From: Bacteroidota bacterium
Lineage (GTDB): Bacteria; Bacteroidota; Bacteroidia; Chitinophagales; Chitinophagaceae
NCBI GenBank assembly: GCA_028875875.1
Contig: JAGWUV010000012.1
Coordinates: 1-64,000, forward strand
Reading direction: 5' to 3'
Length of the DNA: 64,000 bases
Both the position numbers and the translations under genes were made by a program. Below the pieces are notes generated by a model. That model saw only the letters and a list, made by a program, of their open reading frames with translations, searched no databases and was not told where the DNA came from. Positions 1 through 8,088 of this stretch are shown piece by piece (positions within the stretch are counted from its first letter, which is position 1; each line of letters begins with the position of its first letter).

Positions 1-26
1 CCATTGTTTATATGCTTATTTTTCAT
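1..26 (-). CDS. start of a downstream gene, probably capsule/exopolysaccharide assembly
   Basis: An ATG at 26-24 on the minus strand opens a frame (MKNKHINN) that runs off the left edge of the window. It lies about 10 nt behind the stop codon of the Wza-like gene, so the two are probably cotranscribed. In Bacteroidota the gene after a Wza-like lipoprotein is very often a Wzc-like tyrosine autokinase, but only eight codons are visible and the product cannot be identified. Confidence 0.35.
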
Positions 27-36
27 GTGGTGTAGT

Positions 37-819
37 TTAATAGTATCTACCAATGATGAATATTACTAATGATAAACCGGAAAAGAATACTGGTAATAAT
101 GCAGTAGTACGAGACACACTGGATACTTTATTTTTATTAGCTTCTACATATACTACATCATTTGGCATCAGGTAATAATACGGTGAGCTTAGAAAATCTT
201 TTGAATTAAGATTAATGCGTCTAACATCTTTTGCACCATTTATATCTCTAATGAGTAGTACATTATCTTTTCTTCCATAAATAGTTATATCACCTGCCAA
301 TCCTAAAGCTTTTAATAAAGTAATTTTTTCATTTGGAACGGTAATCACTGTTGGATGGCCTACTTCGCCTATCACTGTTACTTCATAATTCATGTGCCGT
401 ATATTCACTATTGGGTCAACCAGTAATCGCTTATCAGTGATCGATTTTGTAATATTATCTTTTAGTTCTTTTTTAGTTAAGCCTTCTGCCTTAATATTAC
501 CGAGTATTGGTAGCTGAATAAATCCGTCTCCGTCTACAAGATAACCTGCGGCCTGTGTTGTAATGCCTGTAGGTGTAGAGGTACTAATTATATGTCCGTT
601 TGTTGTATTAAATATGGCAGAAGCATCCTGGTTAAGGCTGTTAATTGAGATACTAAGAATATCTTTTTTTTGTATCAATGCTTCTGAAGGTCTTGTTCCT
701 TCTACCAAAATGGTATCAGCAGCATTATTAAAATAAGTTGTTTTCTGTGTATTGATACAAGCATAGGGAATCGTTATAACTAATAGGAATACCAATAAAT
801 TTGTTATCTTCCTTCTCAT
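37..819 (-). CDS. Wza-like polysaccharide biosynthesis/export lipoprotein
   Basis: 260 aa outer-membrane polysaccharide export protein of the Wza/Poly_export family. The N-terminus is a signal sequence ending in an Ala-Cys lipobox (Cys21), followed by the YFNN stretch often found at the mature N-terminus of Bacteroidota members. Residues about 45-135 form the export domain (IQKKDILSISI, then GYLVDGDGFIQLPILGNIKA). About 140-225 is a SLBB-like part, and the C-terminus ends in a hydrophobic helix (LLPVFFSGLSLVIFIIG) that could cross the outer membrane. The family forms the outer-membrane channel for capsule or exopolysaccharide. It is probably the first gene of an operon that continues out of the window. 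Confidence 0.85.
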   Translation of the reverse strand: MRRKITNLLVFLLVITIPYACINTQKTTYFNNAADTILVEGTRPSEALIQKKDILSISINSLNQDASAIFNTTNGHIISTSTPTGITTQAAGYLVDGDGFIQLPILGNIKAEGLTKKELKDNITKSITDKRLLVDPIVNIRHMNYEVTVIGEVGHPTVITVPNEKITLLKALGLAGDITIYGRKDNVLLIRDINGAKDVRRINLNSKDFLSSPYYYLMPNDVVYVEANKNKVSSVSRTTALLPVFFSGLSLVIFIIGRYY

Positions 820-1219
820 AATTCAGGCATATAAAATTGAGTAATGCTGCTTCTGCAGAACTATTGTAAGGCGGGACTTTGTATGAAGCAATGTTCCTGG
901 AAGCAGTTGTATTTAGTGGGATAAAGCTACTATCACGGGATAAGTTTTCTTCTGACGCTGATCAGAAGAATCAATGATTCTAATCAGTAGGAAAAATAGT
1001 AATTACTTGAAACGTCCTGTATACTTTGCTTTCAGTGTGAAATAAAATTCCGAACCACTTATTTTATTCTCTTAAATGAATGACTTCAGTCAGACGAAAC
1101 ATTAATTAAGATCATGAAGCATGATAAACTCCAACTATTAAATTATTGTTTTGAAGAAGTAATGAATAATTAATAAAGTAATTAAAATAGTTTTTTATGA
1201 TTTATAGTTAAATAACTAT
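820..1219. other. intergenic region with one small hairpin
   Basis: 400 bp without a convincing reading frame. It separates the Wza-like gene, which is transcribed leftward from here, from the end of the histidine kinase gene. A 9-bp perfect inverted repeat (947-955 with 962-970, six-base loop) is visible. It has no T-tract, so it may be a regulatory hairpin or chance. The promoter for the Wza-like gene should lie here, but I see no clear box. Confidence 0.5.
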
Positions 1220-4168
1220 TTATAGCGGTATCTGCACAATTAATTTACAACCATTTTCCGGCGAAGATTCTATCTCAAGTTTTCCGGAAAACAATTCAAC
1301 TCGTCGCTTAATGTTTGCTAATCCAATTCCCTTTTTCATGGTAGATATATCAAATCCAACACCATTATCAGCAATTGTTAGAATTAGTTTCCCATCATAT
1401 TTAACTACATCTATTGAAATAGAAGAGGCTTCCGCATGTTTAAATATATTTCGTAGTTGCTCCTGTAATATCCTGTACAAATTCAATTGAAGATCTCTTT
1501 TGATCGGCAGCTCATTTACTTCTTTTTCAATGTGCAAAGAAACTTCACACCTGTTCTCAAATTGAAATGAGGTTAATAATATCTTCAGTGTATCTTCCAG
1601 TTTAGTGTCATCGAAGAAAGCCGGGGCAAGCCTGTGAGAAATATTACGTATCTCATCATATGCCTGGTTAATATATTCACGGCATTGATGAAACCATTGA
1701 GGACTTTTCTCAGTTAATGTGGGTTTAAGCATTTCAAGACTTATCTGTGAAGCAACGAGAATTTGGCAAACATTGTCATGTAAATCGCCTCCTATCTCAT
1801 ACCTCTCATCCTCCTGTGCTTTGATAATTGCGTTTGTTAATTGGTTTTGCAACAATATCTTTTCTGTTACATCTCTTTCTATCGCTATCCAATGTGTAAA
1901 CCATCCTTTTTCATCAGCTACAGGGCTCACAGAAAAGTTAATCCAAAACTCTTCTCCATTCTTTTTATAATTAATGGTTGTGATCTCACATGATTCCCAT
2001 TTTCTAATCGCCTCACTTAATTTCTTTAATTCTCCTTTATCTGATTTAGGCCCTTGCAGAATACGTGGTGTGTTACCAATTATTTCTTCAGCTGTATATC
2101 CTGTCATCCTGGTAAATGCCTCATTAACGTAAACAATCTTAGGGCCAGGTTCATCAAATGGTTCTGCTTCGGTTATTAAAACAGCATCATTTGTATTTGT
2201 AATTACAGATTCAAGCAGTTTTAAATGATGTTCTTCACTTTTTCGTTTAGTAATATCCTGCATAGCACCCACCATTCTTATTGCTCTTCCTTCATTATCC
2301 CTGATCACAAAACCTTTATCTAATACATAAGCATAGGTGCCATCTGCTTTTAAATACCTATACTCATCTGTCCAATTAGTGGCTCTACTTTCAATCACTG
2401 AAGAAATTCCTGTGTGCACTCGTTGCACATCATCAGGATGAATAAAGGCATCCCATGCATTTTCAAGTGTATTTACTGCAGAGATAGAATGGCCGAAATT
2501 ATTTTGAAAACCTTCGCCCCTATATAACGTTCCTTTCGCCAAATCCCAATCCCAAATACTGTCTGAAGTTGCCTTTTTTACGTATTTATAACGTTCATTA
2601 AACAGCATCAATTCCTTTTCAGCTGTTGTTTGTGCTGTAACATCAATCACTGTTGATATCATCAGATTCTGCTCGTATAATGGGATGTTCTTTGCATTTA
2701 CAATTCTTTTCTCCCCTTTTTGTGTAGTAATGGTAATCCCTTCCCAATTCATTTTAGATGGATCACCGCTTTGAATATCTTTAATGATTCTCTCTTTTAT
2801 TTCTTTTCTATAGGGTTCATCAGGGTACACTTTTTCAAAAAATGAAGCAACATCAGTAAGCTCTTCCTGTGGCCATCCATAAATATCACTGAAAGTTTTA
2901 TTCATTATGGTAGCAGTGCCTTCATCTATTTTATTTACTGCAATACCAATGGGTAAATTATCTAGCGCTGTTTCTATAAATATATTTCTTTGCTGTAAAT
3001 CATTTTGTGCTCTTTTTTGTTCGGTGATGTCATAAACAGATCCAATCAAATGAGTGCAACAACCATTGGCATTAAATACCGGTGTAACTGTTACAATTCC
3101 AATTTTTGTACCTGTAGGATAAGGCGTTTCTTCCTCCCATACAATCTTAGTTTTGTTTTCAATCGATTTTTTATAATTCGATAACACAAAACTTAATGAA
3201 GGTTCAGGAATTACATCTTCAACATATTTATTCATTACCTGTTCGGCGGTAAGCCCTGTTGCTGTTAGAAAAGCCTGGTTAAATGAAATGAATTTATATC
3301 TTTTATTATCTTCTACCTGCAATGAAAACAAGATATCGCTAACTGTATTATAGATAAGAGAAAGTTGTTGTTCGCTTGAAAATAATTTTTGCTCATTTTC
3401 TTTAATCTGATCTAAATATTTTTCTTCTTCTGTAACATCCCTGCAAACAACAAGCATACAATCCCTATCCTGGAAATTCATCCTGTAACCCGTTATTTCA
3501 GCTCGAATTAATGTGCCATCTTTTTTGAAGTGATTACTTACTCCGAAATCAAAAACCTTACTATTTGTTTCCAGTTTTTTTAAAAGTGCTTCTTTTTCAG
3601 GAATCTCATGTTTGGGCCTGTAATCCATGATAGTCATCTTCAAAAATTCTTCCCTGCTATAACCATAATGCTGGATGGCCGTTTCATTTACCTCGAGAAT
3701 TTGATAGGAATTAAGATCGTATATCCACATCGGTAACGGGCTCTTGTGAAAGAGTAATTTATAGCGCTGTTCAGATGCTGCTTTCTCTTTCTCGGCCTCA
3801 ATTTTTTCTGTAATATCTTCAAATACACCAAACAGTTTAATAGCATTTCCATTTTCATCTTTAATCAATTTCCCTTTAGAAATGATATGCTTGATGTTGT
3901 TATTCTTTGTGATAAATCTCTTTTCAATACTGTATTCTTTGCCAGTATTAATGGTATTCTGCATTTGCTGAATAGCTCTTTCCCTATCATCAGGATGAAT
4001 AACTGACAGTCCATGTTCAAAGGTTACAACGAATTCCTGGGGTTCATACTCACAGATTCTAAAAACACCATCAGACCAGTATAATGAGTTATTGGTAAGG
4101 TCTAACTCCCATGTGCCGAATTTTGAAAGCATCTCGGCCTGTGCAAGCAAATATTTTTCTTTGTTCAT
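1220..4168 (-). CDS. multi-PAS sensor histidine kinase (NarL/DesK type)
   Basis: 982 aa soluble sensor kinase. About six PAS domains follow each other (roughly 10-122, 133-250, 268-390, 400-515, 525-645, 650-775), several ending in the PAC-like DIT signature. The sixth resembles a LOV domain but has NTPRILQG at 699-706, where a photoactive LOV domain has the flavin-binding Cys. The kinase core is of the HisKA_3/HATPase type: His797 in DLHDNVCQ, an N-box near 901-912 (LQEQLRNIFKHA) and a G1 box DNGVGFD at 934-940. No transmembrane segment is seen, so it should sense a cytoplasmic signal. No response regulator is adjacent, making it an orphan kinase. The ligand is unknown. Confidence 0.9.
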   Translation of the reverse strand: MNKEKYLLAQAEMLSKFGTWELDLTNNSLYWSDGVFRICEYEPQEFVVTFEHGLSVIHPDDRERAIQQMQNTINTGKEYSIEKRFITKNNNIKHIISKGKLIKDENGNAIKLFGVFEDITEKIEAEKEKAASEQRYKLLFHKSPLPMWIYDLNSYQILEVNETAIQHYGYSREEFLKMTIMDYRPKHEIPEKEALLKKLETNSKVFDFGVSNHFKKDGTLIRAEITGYRMNFQDRDCMLVVCRDVTEEEKYLDQIKENEQKLFSSEQQLSLIYNTVSDILFSLQVEDNKRYKFISFNQAFLTATGLTAEQVMNKYVEDVIPEPSLSFVLSNYKKSIENKTKIVWEEETPYPTGTKIGIVTVTPVFNANGCCTHLIGSVYDITEQKRAQNDLQQRNIFIETALDNLPIGIAVNKIDEGTATIMNKTFSDIYGWPQEELTDVASFFEKVYPDEPYRKEIKERIIKDIQSGDPSKMNWEGITITTQKGEKRIVNAKNIPLYEQNLMISTVIDVTAQTTAEKELMLFNERYKYVKKATSDSIWDWDLAKGTLYRGEGFQNNFGHSISAVNTLENAWDAFIHPDDVQRVHTGISSVIESRATNWTDEYRYLKADGTYAYVLDKGFVIRDNEGRAIRMVGAMQDITKRKSEEHHLKLLESVITNTNDAVLITEAEPFDEPGPKIVYVNEAFTRMTGYTAEEIIGNTPRILQGPKSDKGELKKLSEAIRKWESCEITTINYKKNGEEFWINFSVSPVADEKGWFTHWIAIERDVTEKILLQNQLTNAIIKAQEDERYEIGGDLHDNVCQILVASQISLEMLKPTLTEKSPQWFHQCREYINQAYDEIRNISHRLAPAFFDDTKLEDTLKILLTSFQFENRCEVSLHIEKEVNELPIKRDLQLNLYRILQEQLRNIFKHAEASSISIDVVKYDGKLILTIADNGVGFDISTMKKGIGLANIKRRVELFSGKLEIESSPENGCKLIVQIPL

Positions 4169-4567
4169 ACCAAAGTAAGAAGTTTGCGTATTTGGATCAA
4201 AGGATAACTAACGTATATAAATGTAACCCCTTTTTACTTTTAAAGCTAACAATGTAGTGAGAATATTAGCAGAATAAAATGCTCATTTCTTTTGTAGAAA
4301 TAATGAAGAAAAAAAATGGACTTCCATTTTTTTTATAAGGATAACTGAATTTATTTTATCCAATAAAATTTTGATTAGAAGAATGCCAGACTAGACTACG
4401 CATAAGTTCTTTCACATAGGAGAATAGCTTTTTCTAAGGCTGATGATTTTATTGTAATAATATTGATTTCTTTTGTAAAAGCTAGCTTTTACAAAAGATT
4501 AGAATAACACAAGTGTGGTGGTAGTAAGAAAAACAATTATTAGTTTAGGATTAATAATTGTAAGAAT
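4169..4567. other. intergenic region between the histidine kinase and lgt
   Basis: About 400 AT-rich bases without a gene. They carry the promoter region of the histidine kinase and the 3' region of lgt, which is on the same strand. The only strong structure is a 30-bp perfect palindrome at 4469-4498, listed separately. Confidence 0.6.
4469..4498. repeat. 30-bp perfect palindrome
   Basis: The half-site TCTTTTGTAAAAGCT is followed immediately by its exact reverse complement, centred on GCTAGC. It lies about 70 nt behind the lgt stop codon and about 300 nt ahead of the histidine kinase start. It could act as a terminator for lgt, although no T-run follows the stem on that strand, or as a dimeric-regulator operator. 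The palindrome itself is certain; its function is not. Confidence 0.6.
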
Positions 4568-5866
4568 TCATACAGCCTTCACTTTTTTCTTACTATAAAA
4601 ATAAAATATTATTCCTCCAATAACCAGTAAAGTAGATATAAGTTCCGCCTGTGTAGGGTGCATAAAACCCCAGTGATATTTAGTATTTACACGAATCTTT
4701 TCAATAAAAAATCTTTCCACTCCATTCATAATTAAATAAATCGCAAATAATTGTCCGGGTATGGTGAATTTTTTACGCATACGCCACAGTATCAAAAAAA
4801 GGATGCTACACATTACCGTTTCGTAAAAAGCCGTAGGAAAAACACCAACTGGTAAATAATGACAAAATGCTCCTGTACACCCACTGAACGCTACTCCTTC
4901 ATTAATAACATTATGCGGATAATTATAAGCAAAAAGCCATTTGGGTAAGCCTAAAAAAGGCTCCACATGTTGATACTGAATACTTTCAAAAGTGGCAAAC
5001 TGTTTACTAAAAAAGTCTTGGTTGGCATGAAGTGCTGCATTGAATTGGTCTGTAGTAGCCGCAACCAAGTGCCCTTGCGCATCGCTGATAAAAGCACTGT
5101 TTAAAATTCCCCAATCACCATCACCTGCCATATGACAACCAACTCTTCCAATGGCATACGCCAGCATTAACGTTGGTGCCATAGCATCGCATAAATGAAT
5201 GAATGGGATATTATGTTTCCTGGCATAATAATAAATAGCTATTGCTGCACAAATTAATCCACCATAAAATGTAAGACCACTAAAAGAGATTAATGCACCA
5301 ACTGGATCTTTTACAAAATCATCCCAATTCTCAAGATTATGAAAAATCTTAGCACCCAAGAAACCAAAAATGGCCGCATAAATAACTACATCACCTACCC
5401 GATCATGTGGCCATACTCTAATAGTATGTTCTTGCGGTTTTGCTAATTTCTGTCTGTTCTTTTCCCACCATTTCAAACCCATAAAACCCAATCCTAATAT
5501 TATGCCCATCAAAGGGTTTCCCTGTGCCGATAAAATAAATGATTGAGGGTCGTTCAGGGCATCTGGTATAGTAAATGCACCAACGATTTTAAAGCCAAGA
5601 ATAAAGCCCAATATGAAGTTGGTGGCAAGATCTCCTGCCGTTGCAGGTGTGCCAATTAATATTTTCTGTTCTGTAAAAGAAAATAAGCCTTGTACTTGTT
5701 TTCTTTTGAGTTCTTGCGTCAACACCCATGCAGATGCGATGAAAGCCATGGCCACACAAAAACCGAATGTATTGATCAGCTTTAAAAAATTCCATTCAAC
5801 ACCAAAAAAGTCCTGAAATAAATAATATAAGTTGGGATACATAAAACGAACTGTATTAAGGTACAA
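4568..5866 (-). CDS. lgt: prolipoprotein diacylglyceryl transferase (Lgt family)
   Basis: 432 aa polytopic inner-membrane enzyme that transfers diacylglycerol from phosphatidylglycerol to the lipobox Cys of prolipoproteins. It shows the Lgt signature region FSGLTFYGGLICA followed by LAYAIGRVGCHMAGDGDWG, and a C-terminal PTAFYETVMC...RFFIEKIRVN block that matches the family's conserved Arg/Glu-rich end. It is longer than the classical enzyme (about 270-290 aa) because of a long N-terminal part and a loop around residues 255-320, as in other Bacteroidota homologues. It lies downstream of a bacilliredoxin gene with a terminator between them, so it is probably transcribed on its own. Confidence 0.88.
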   Translation of the reverse strand: MYLNTVRFMYPNLYYLFQDFFGVEWNFLKLINTFGFCVAMAFIASAWVLTQELKRKQVQGLFSFTEQKILIGTPATAGDLATNFILGFILGFKIVGAFTIPDALNDPQSFILSAQGNPLMGIILGLGFMGLKWWEKNRQKLAKPQEHTIRVWPHDRVGDVVIYAAIFGFLGAKIFHNLENWDDFVKDPVGALISFSGLTFYGGLICAAIAIYYYARKHNIPFIHLCDAMAPTLMLAYAIGRVGCHMAGDGDWGILNSAFISDAQGHLVAATTDQFNAALHANQDFFSKQFATFESIQYQHVEPFLGLPKWLFAYNYPHNVINEGVAFSGCTGAFCHYLPVGVFPTAFYETVMCSILFLILWRMRKKFTIPGQLFAIYLIMNGVERFFIEKIRVNTKYHWGFMHPTQAELISTLLVIGGIIFYFYSKKKVKAV

Positions 5867-5931
5867 TGAGGTTGCAATGATACTTACAATTTATCATTCG
5901 GCTATGCTATACATCCATAAAAGCGCAATAA

Positions 5932-5959
5932 AAAAGTTCTGCAGGATTGCAGAACTTTT
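5932..5959 (-). terminator. Rho-independent terminator of the bacilliredoxin gene
   Basis: A 12-bp stem (AAAAGTTCTGCA and its complement) with a 4-nt loop, followed on the minus strand by T-rich sequence. It lies about 40 nt behind the bacilliredoxin stop codon. Confidence 0.75.
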
Positions 5960-5999
5960 CTTACTAACACATCTATATACAAAAATCCCAAGAAAAAAA

Positions 6000-6416
6000 T
6001 TAGTTGCAGAATTTGTCGAACTCGCTGATCAGGTGCTGCGCAATTACTTGTGCAGGCCTTCCTTCAATCTGATGTCTTTCTACCATGCTTACCAATTGCC
6101 CGTCTTTAAATAAAGCAATGGAAGGAGATGAAGGAGGATAAGGTAATAAATGTTCTCTAACTTTTTGTACAGCTGCAGTATCGAAGCCGGCAAAGCTGGT
6201 TGCTAACCTGTCGGGACGTTTACTGGCATTGTGAACAGCCATCAAAACACCTGGTCTGCAGGTACCTGCTGCGCAACCGCATACAGAATTGATCACTACC
6301 AATGTAGTTCCTTTCTGTGCTAAAGTATTATCCACTTCTTCAGGAGTTAACATTTCTTCAAAACCGCTCTCTGTAAGCTCAGCCTTCATGGGCATTACTA
6401 TTTCTGCTGGATACAT
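6000..6416 (-). CDS. BrxA/BrxB-family bacilliredoxin
   Basis: 138 aa thioredoxin-fold protein of the YphP/YqiW (BrxA/BrxB) family. The diagnostic CGC motif is Cys46-Gly-Cys48 in VINSVCGCAAGTCRPG, with a further Cys53. In Firmicutes these proteins remove bacillithiol from oxidised protein thiols. Many Bacteroidota carry the family as well, where the partner thiol may be bacillithiol or another low-molecular-weight thiol. It is transcribed divergently from the hsp20 gene and ends in a good terminator. The length fits the family. Confidence 0.88.
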   Translation of the reverse strand: MYPAEIVMPMKAELTESGFEEMLTPEEVDNTLAQKGTTLVVINSVCGCAAGTCRPGVLMAVHNASKRPDRLATSFAGFDTAAVQKVREHLLPYPPSSPSIALFKDGQLVSMVERHQIEGRPAQVIAQHLISEFDKFCN

Positions 6417-6497
6417 TTTCGTTCAATTTTTATTTGAGCTACAAAAATAATTCAAATTCGGGTGTAGGAAATCATTTAAAAGACGACAGAGTGACTT

Positions 6498-6538
6498 TTT
6501 TCGACAATCGAAAATGTCAATATAGCACAACTTGTGCT
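6498..6538. promoter_or_regulatory. two small inverted repeats in the brx/hsp20 divergent region
   Basis: TTTTCGA-caa-TCGAAAA (6498-6514) and AGCACAA-c-TTGTGCT (6524-6538) lie side by side in the space between the divergent bacilliredoxin and hsp20 genes. Such symmetric sites often bind dimeric regulators. They do not match CIRCE. A role in heat or redox control of hsp20 is inference. Confidence 0.4.
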
Positions 6539-6635
6539 TAAAAACAGTAATAGTGACCTATAAAAAGCCATGGTACAGGTTTTGACTTCCATTCTTCAAA
6601 TTCAAACATTCAGTAAAAAACAAAAATTTAATACT

Positions 6636-7064
6636 ATGACTATTGTAAAACACAACCCCGCAAAAAATTTTACAAGCTTATTCGATGAATTATTCAACAA
6701 TTTTCCTGCAACCTGGGGAAGGGATGTTGAGACTGGATTTTCAGTGCCTGTTAATATTTATGAAAGCAATGACGCGTATCATCTGGAACTGAATGCTCCT
6801 GGTCGCAACAAGGAAGATTTTAAAATTAATATTGAAAATGGGTTGCTTACCATCAGCTTTGAGAAAAAAGAGGAACTGGAGCAAAAAGATCTGAAAACTT
6901 TACGCCGCGAGTTCAGCTATCTTAATTTCAAGCGCAGCTTTACAATTGATGATAAGATTAATTCTGAGGGCATTACTGCAAAATACGAGAATGGTATATT
7001 AAAACTGTTCCTACCTAAAAAGGAAGAAGTAAAGCCCGCTACAAAGCAGATTAATATTTTATAA
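6636..7064 (+). CDS. Hsp20/alpha-crystallin small heat-shock protein
   Basis: 142 aa from the preferred ATG at 6636; an upstream in-frame ATG at 6570 would add 22 residues unlike the family. The alpha-crystallin domain runs from about residue 35 to 132 (VPVNIYESNDAYHLELNAPG, then the A-x-x-x-N-G-[IV]-L motif at AKYENGILKLFLPKK). It is an ATP-independent holdase that keeps denatured proteins soluble. It is a single gene with its own terminator, divergent from the bacilliredoxin. Two inverted repeats upstream suggest stress regulation. Confidence 0.93.
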   Translation: MTIVKHNPAKNFTSLFDELFNNFPATWGRDVETGFSVPVNIYESNDAYHLELNAPGRNKEDFKINIENGLLTISFEKKEELEQKDLKTLRREFSYLNFKRSFTIDDKINSEGITAKYENGILKLFLPKKEEVKPATKQINIL

Positions 7065-7095
7065 ACATATTTCATAAGCAGTTGGTTTTGGTTAA

Positions 7096-7122
7096 CACCC
7101 TGTGTTTCTACACGGGGTTTTT
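7096..7122 (+). terminator. terminator of hsp20
   Basis: The stem CCCTGTG/CACGGGG (one G-U pair) with a 6-nt loop is followed by a run of Ts, about 30 nt behind the hsp20 stop codon. Confidence 0.75.
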
Positions 7123-7153
7123 TATTATAAATTGCCATCAAAAGTTGAAGTAA

Positions 7154-8029
7154 ATGAATAGGAAAAGGTTAGTCTTGAGTTTTCTTTTTTTGCTCGCCAT
7201 GCAATTTATGCTACACTCTCAGGTACCAAAAGAAAACGCATTATTATGGAAAATTACCGGGCCGAGCAATCCCTCGCAGTCATCGTATCTGTTTGGTACA
7301 TTTCATTTATTATGTGCTTCGGATTTTTCTTTACCCGATACATTGATTTCTTTATTGCATCAATGCCGCCAGGTATATTTTGAGCTGAAGCTGGATGACC
7401 CCTCAATGACAACAAGCATGATGCAATCCATTACCATGAAAAACGGGCAAAAGTTAAATGATCTACTACCTCCTGCAACTTTTGATTCGGCGGCTAAGAT
7501 CTTTCAGCAAAAAACTAATATTCCCATAAGCTTCGTTGCTTCCTATAAGCCGTTCGTTTTATCCTCTATGCTTTATCCGGCTATGCTGGGCTGCGTACCC
7601 ATTTCGGTAGAAATGGAAATTTTGAATAAGGCAAAGAAAGATTCAGTTTCTGTAATGGGATTAGAGAAAGTAGAAGACCAGATGAGTGTGTTTGATAGCA
7701 TACCTTATACCGTTCAGGCGAAACAGTGGGCAAAGTCTTTATTAGGTTTTGATCAATCTGTCGCAGATATGAAAAAGATGATCTCCACATACAAGTCTAA
7801 AAATATTGATGCTATTCAAAAAGAAGTTGAAACGGATACTGAATTCTCTGCTTACGAAAATGTTTTATTAAGAAAAAGAAATGCCAAATGGGTTCCGCTT
7901 CTAAAAATTGCAATGGATACAAAACCTACATTCATTGCAGTAGGGGCAGGCCATTTAGGTGGAGAGTATGGTGTGATAAATCTGCTGAGAAAGCAGGGCT
8001 ATACAGTAACGCCGGTGATGTACAAATAA
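7154..8029 (+). CDS. TraB/GumN family protein, exported
   Basis: 291 aa. A signal peptide (MNRKRLVLSFLFLLAMQFML) is followed by the TraB/GumN/TIKI fold. The N-terminal GTFHLLCASDF carries the GTxH motif and the C-terminal FIAVGAGHLGGEYGVINLLRKQGY carries the conserved GxxH motif, the metal-binding ends of the family. TIKI relatives are metalloproteases; the bacterial members are poorly characterised. It is monocistronic, converging on the PKD protein gene with a shared bidirectional terminator. Periplasmic or surface location is inferred from the signal peptide. Confidence 0.88.
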   Translation: MNRKRLVLSFLFLLAMQFMLHSQVPKENALLWKITGPSNPSQSSYLFGTFHLLCASDFSLPDTLISLLHQCRQVYFELKLDDPSMTTSMMQSITMKNGQKLNDLLPPATFDSAAKIFQQKTNIPISFVASYKPFVLSSMLYPAMLGCVPISVEMEILNKAKKDSVSVMGLEKVEDQMSVFDSIPYTVQAKQWAKSLLGFDQSVADMKKMISTYKSKNIDAIQKEVETDTEFSAYENVLLRKRNAKWVPLLKIAMDTKPTFIAVGAGHLGGEYGVINLLRKQGYTVTPVMYK

Positions 8030-8035
8030 TAAAAA

Positions 8036-8060
8036 AGCGGAGTTGAATACTCCGCTTGGT
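8036..8060. terminator. bidirectional terminator between convergent genes
   Basis: AGCGGAGT / ACTCCGCT form an 8-bp stem (8036-8043 with 8049-8056). A T-rich tail follows on the plus strand, and six Ts follow on the minus strand, so it can serve both the TraB/GumN gene and the PKD gene. Confidence 0.8.
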
Positions 8061-8088
8061 TTTAGATCCTTCTGTTTGCAAATTACTC

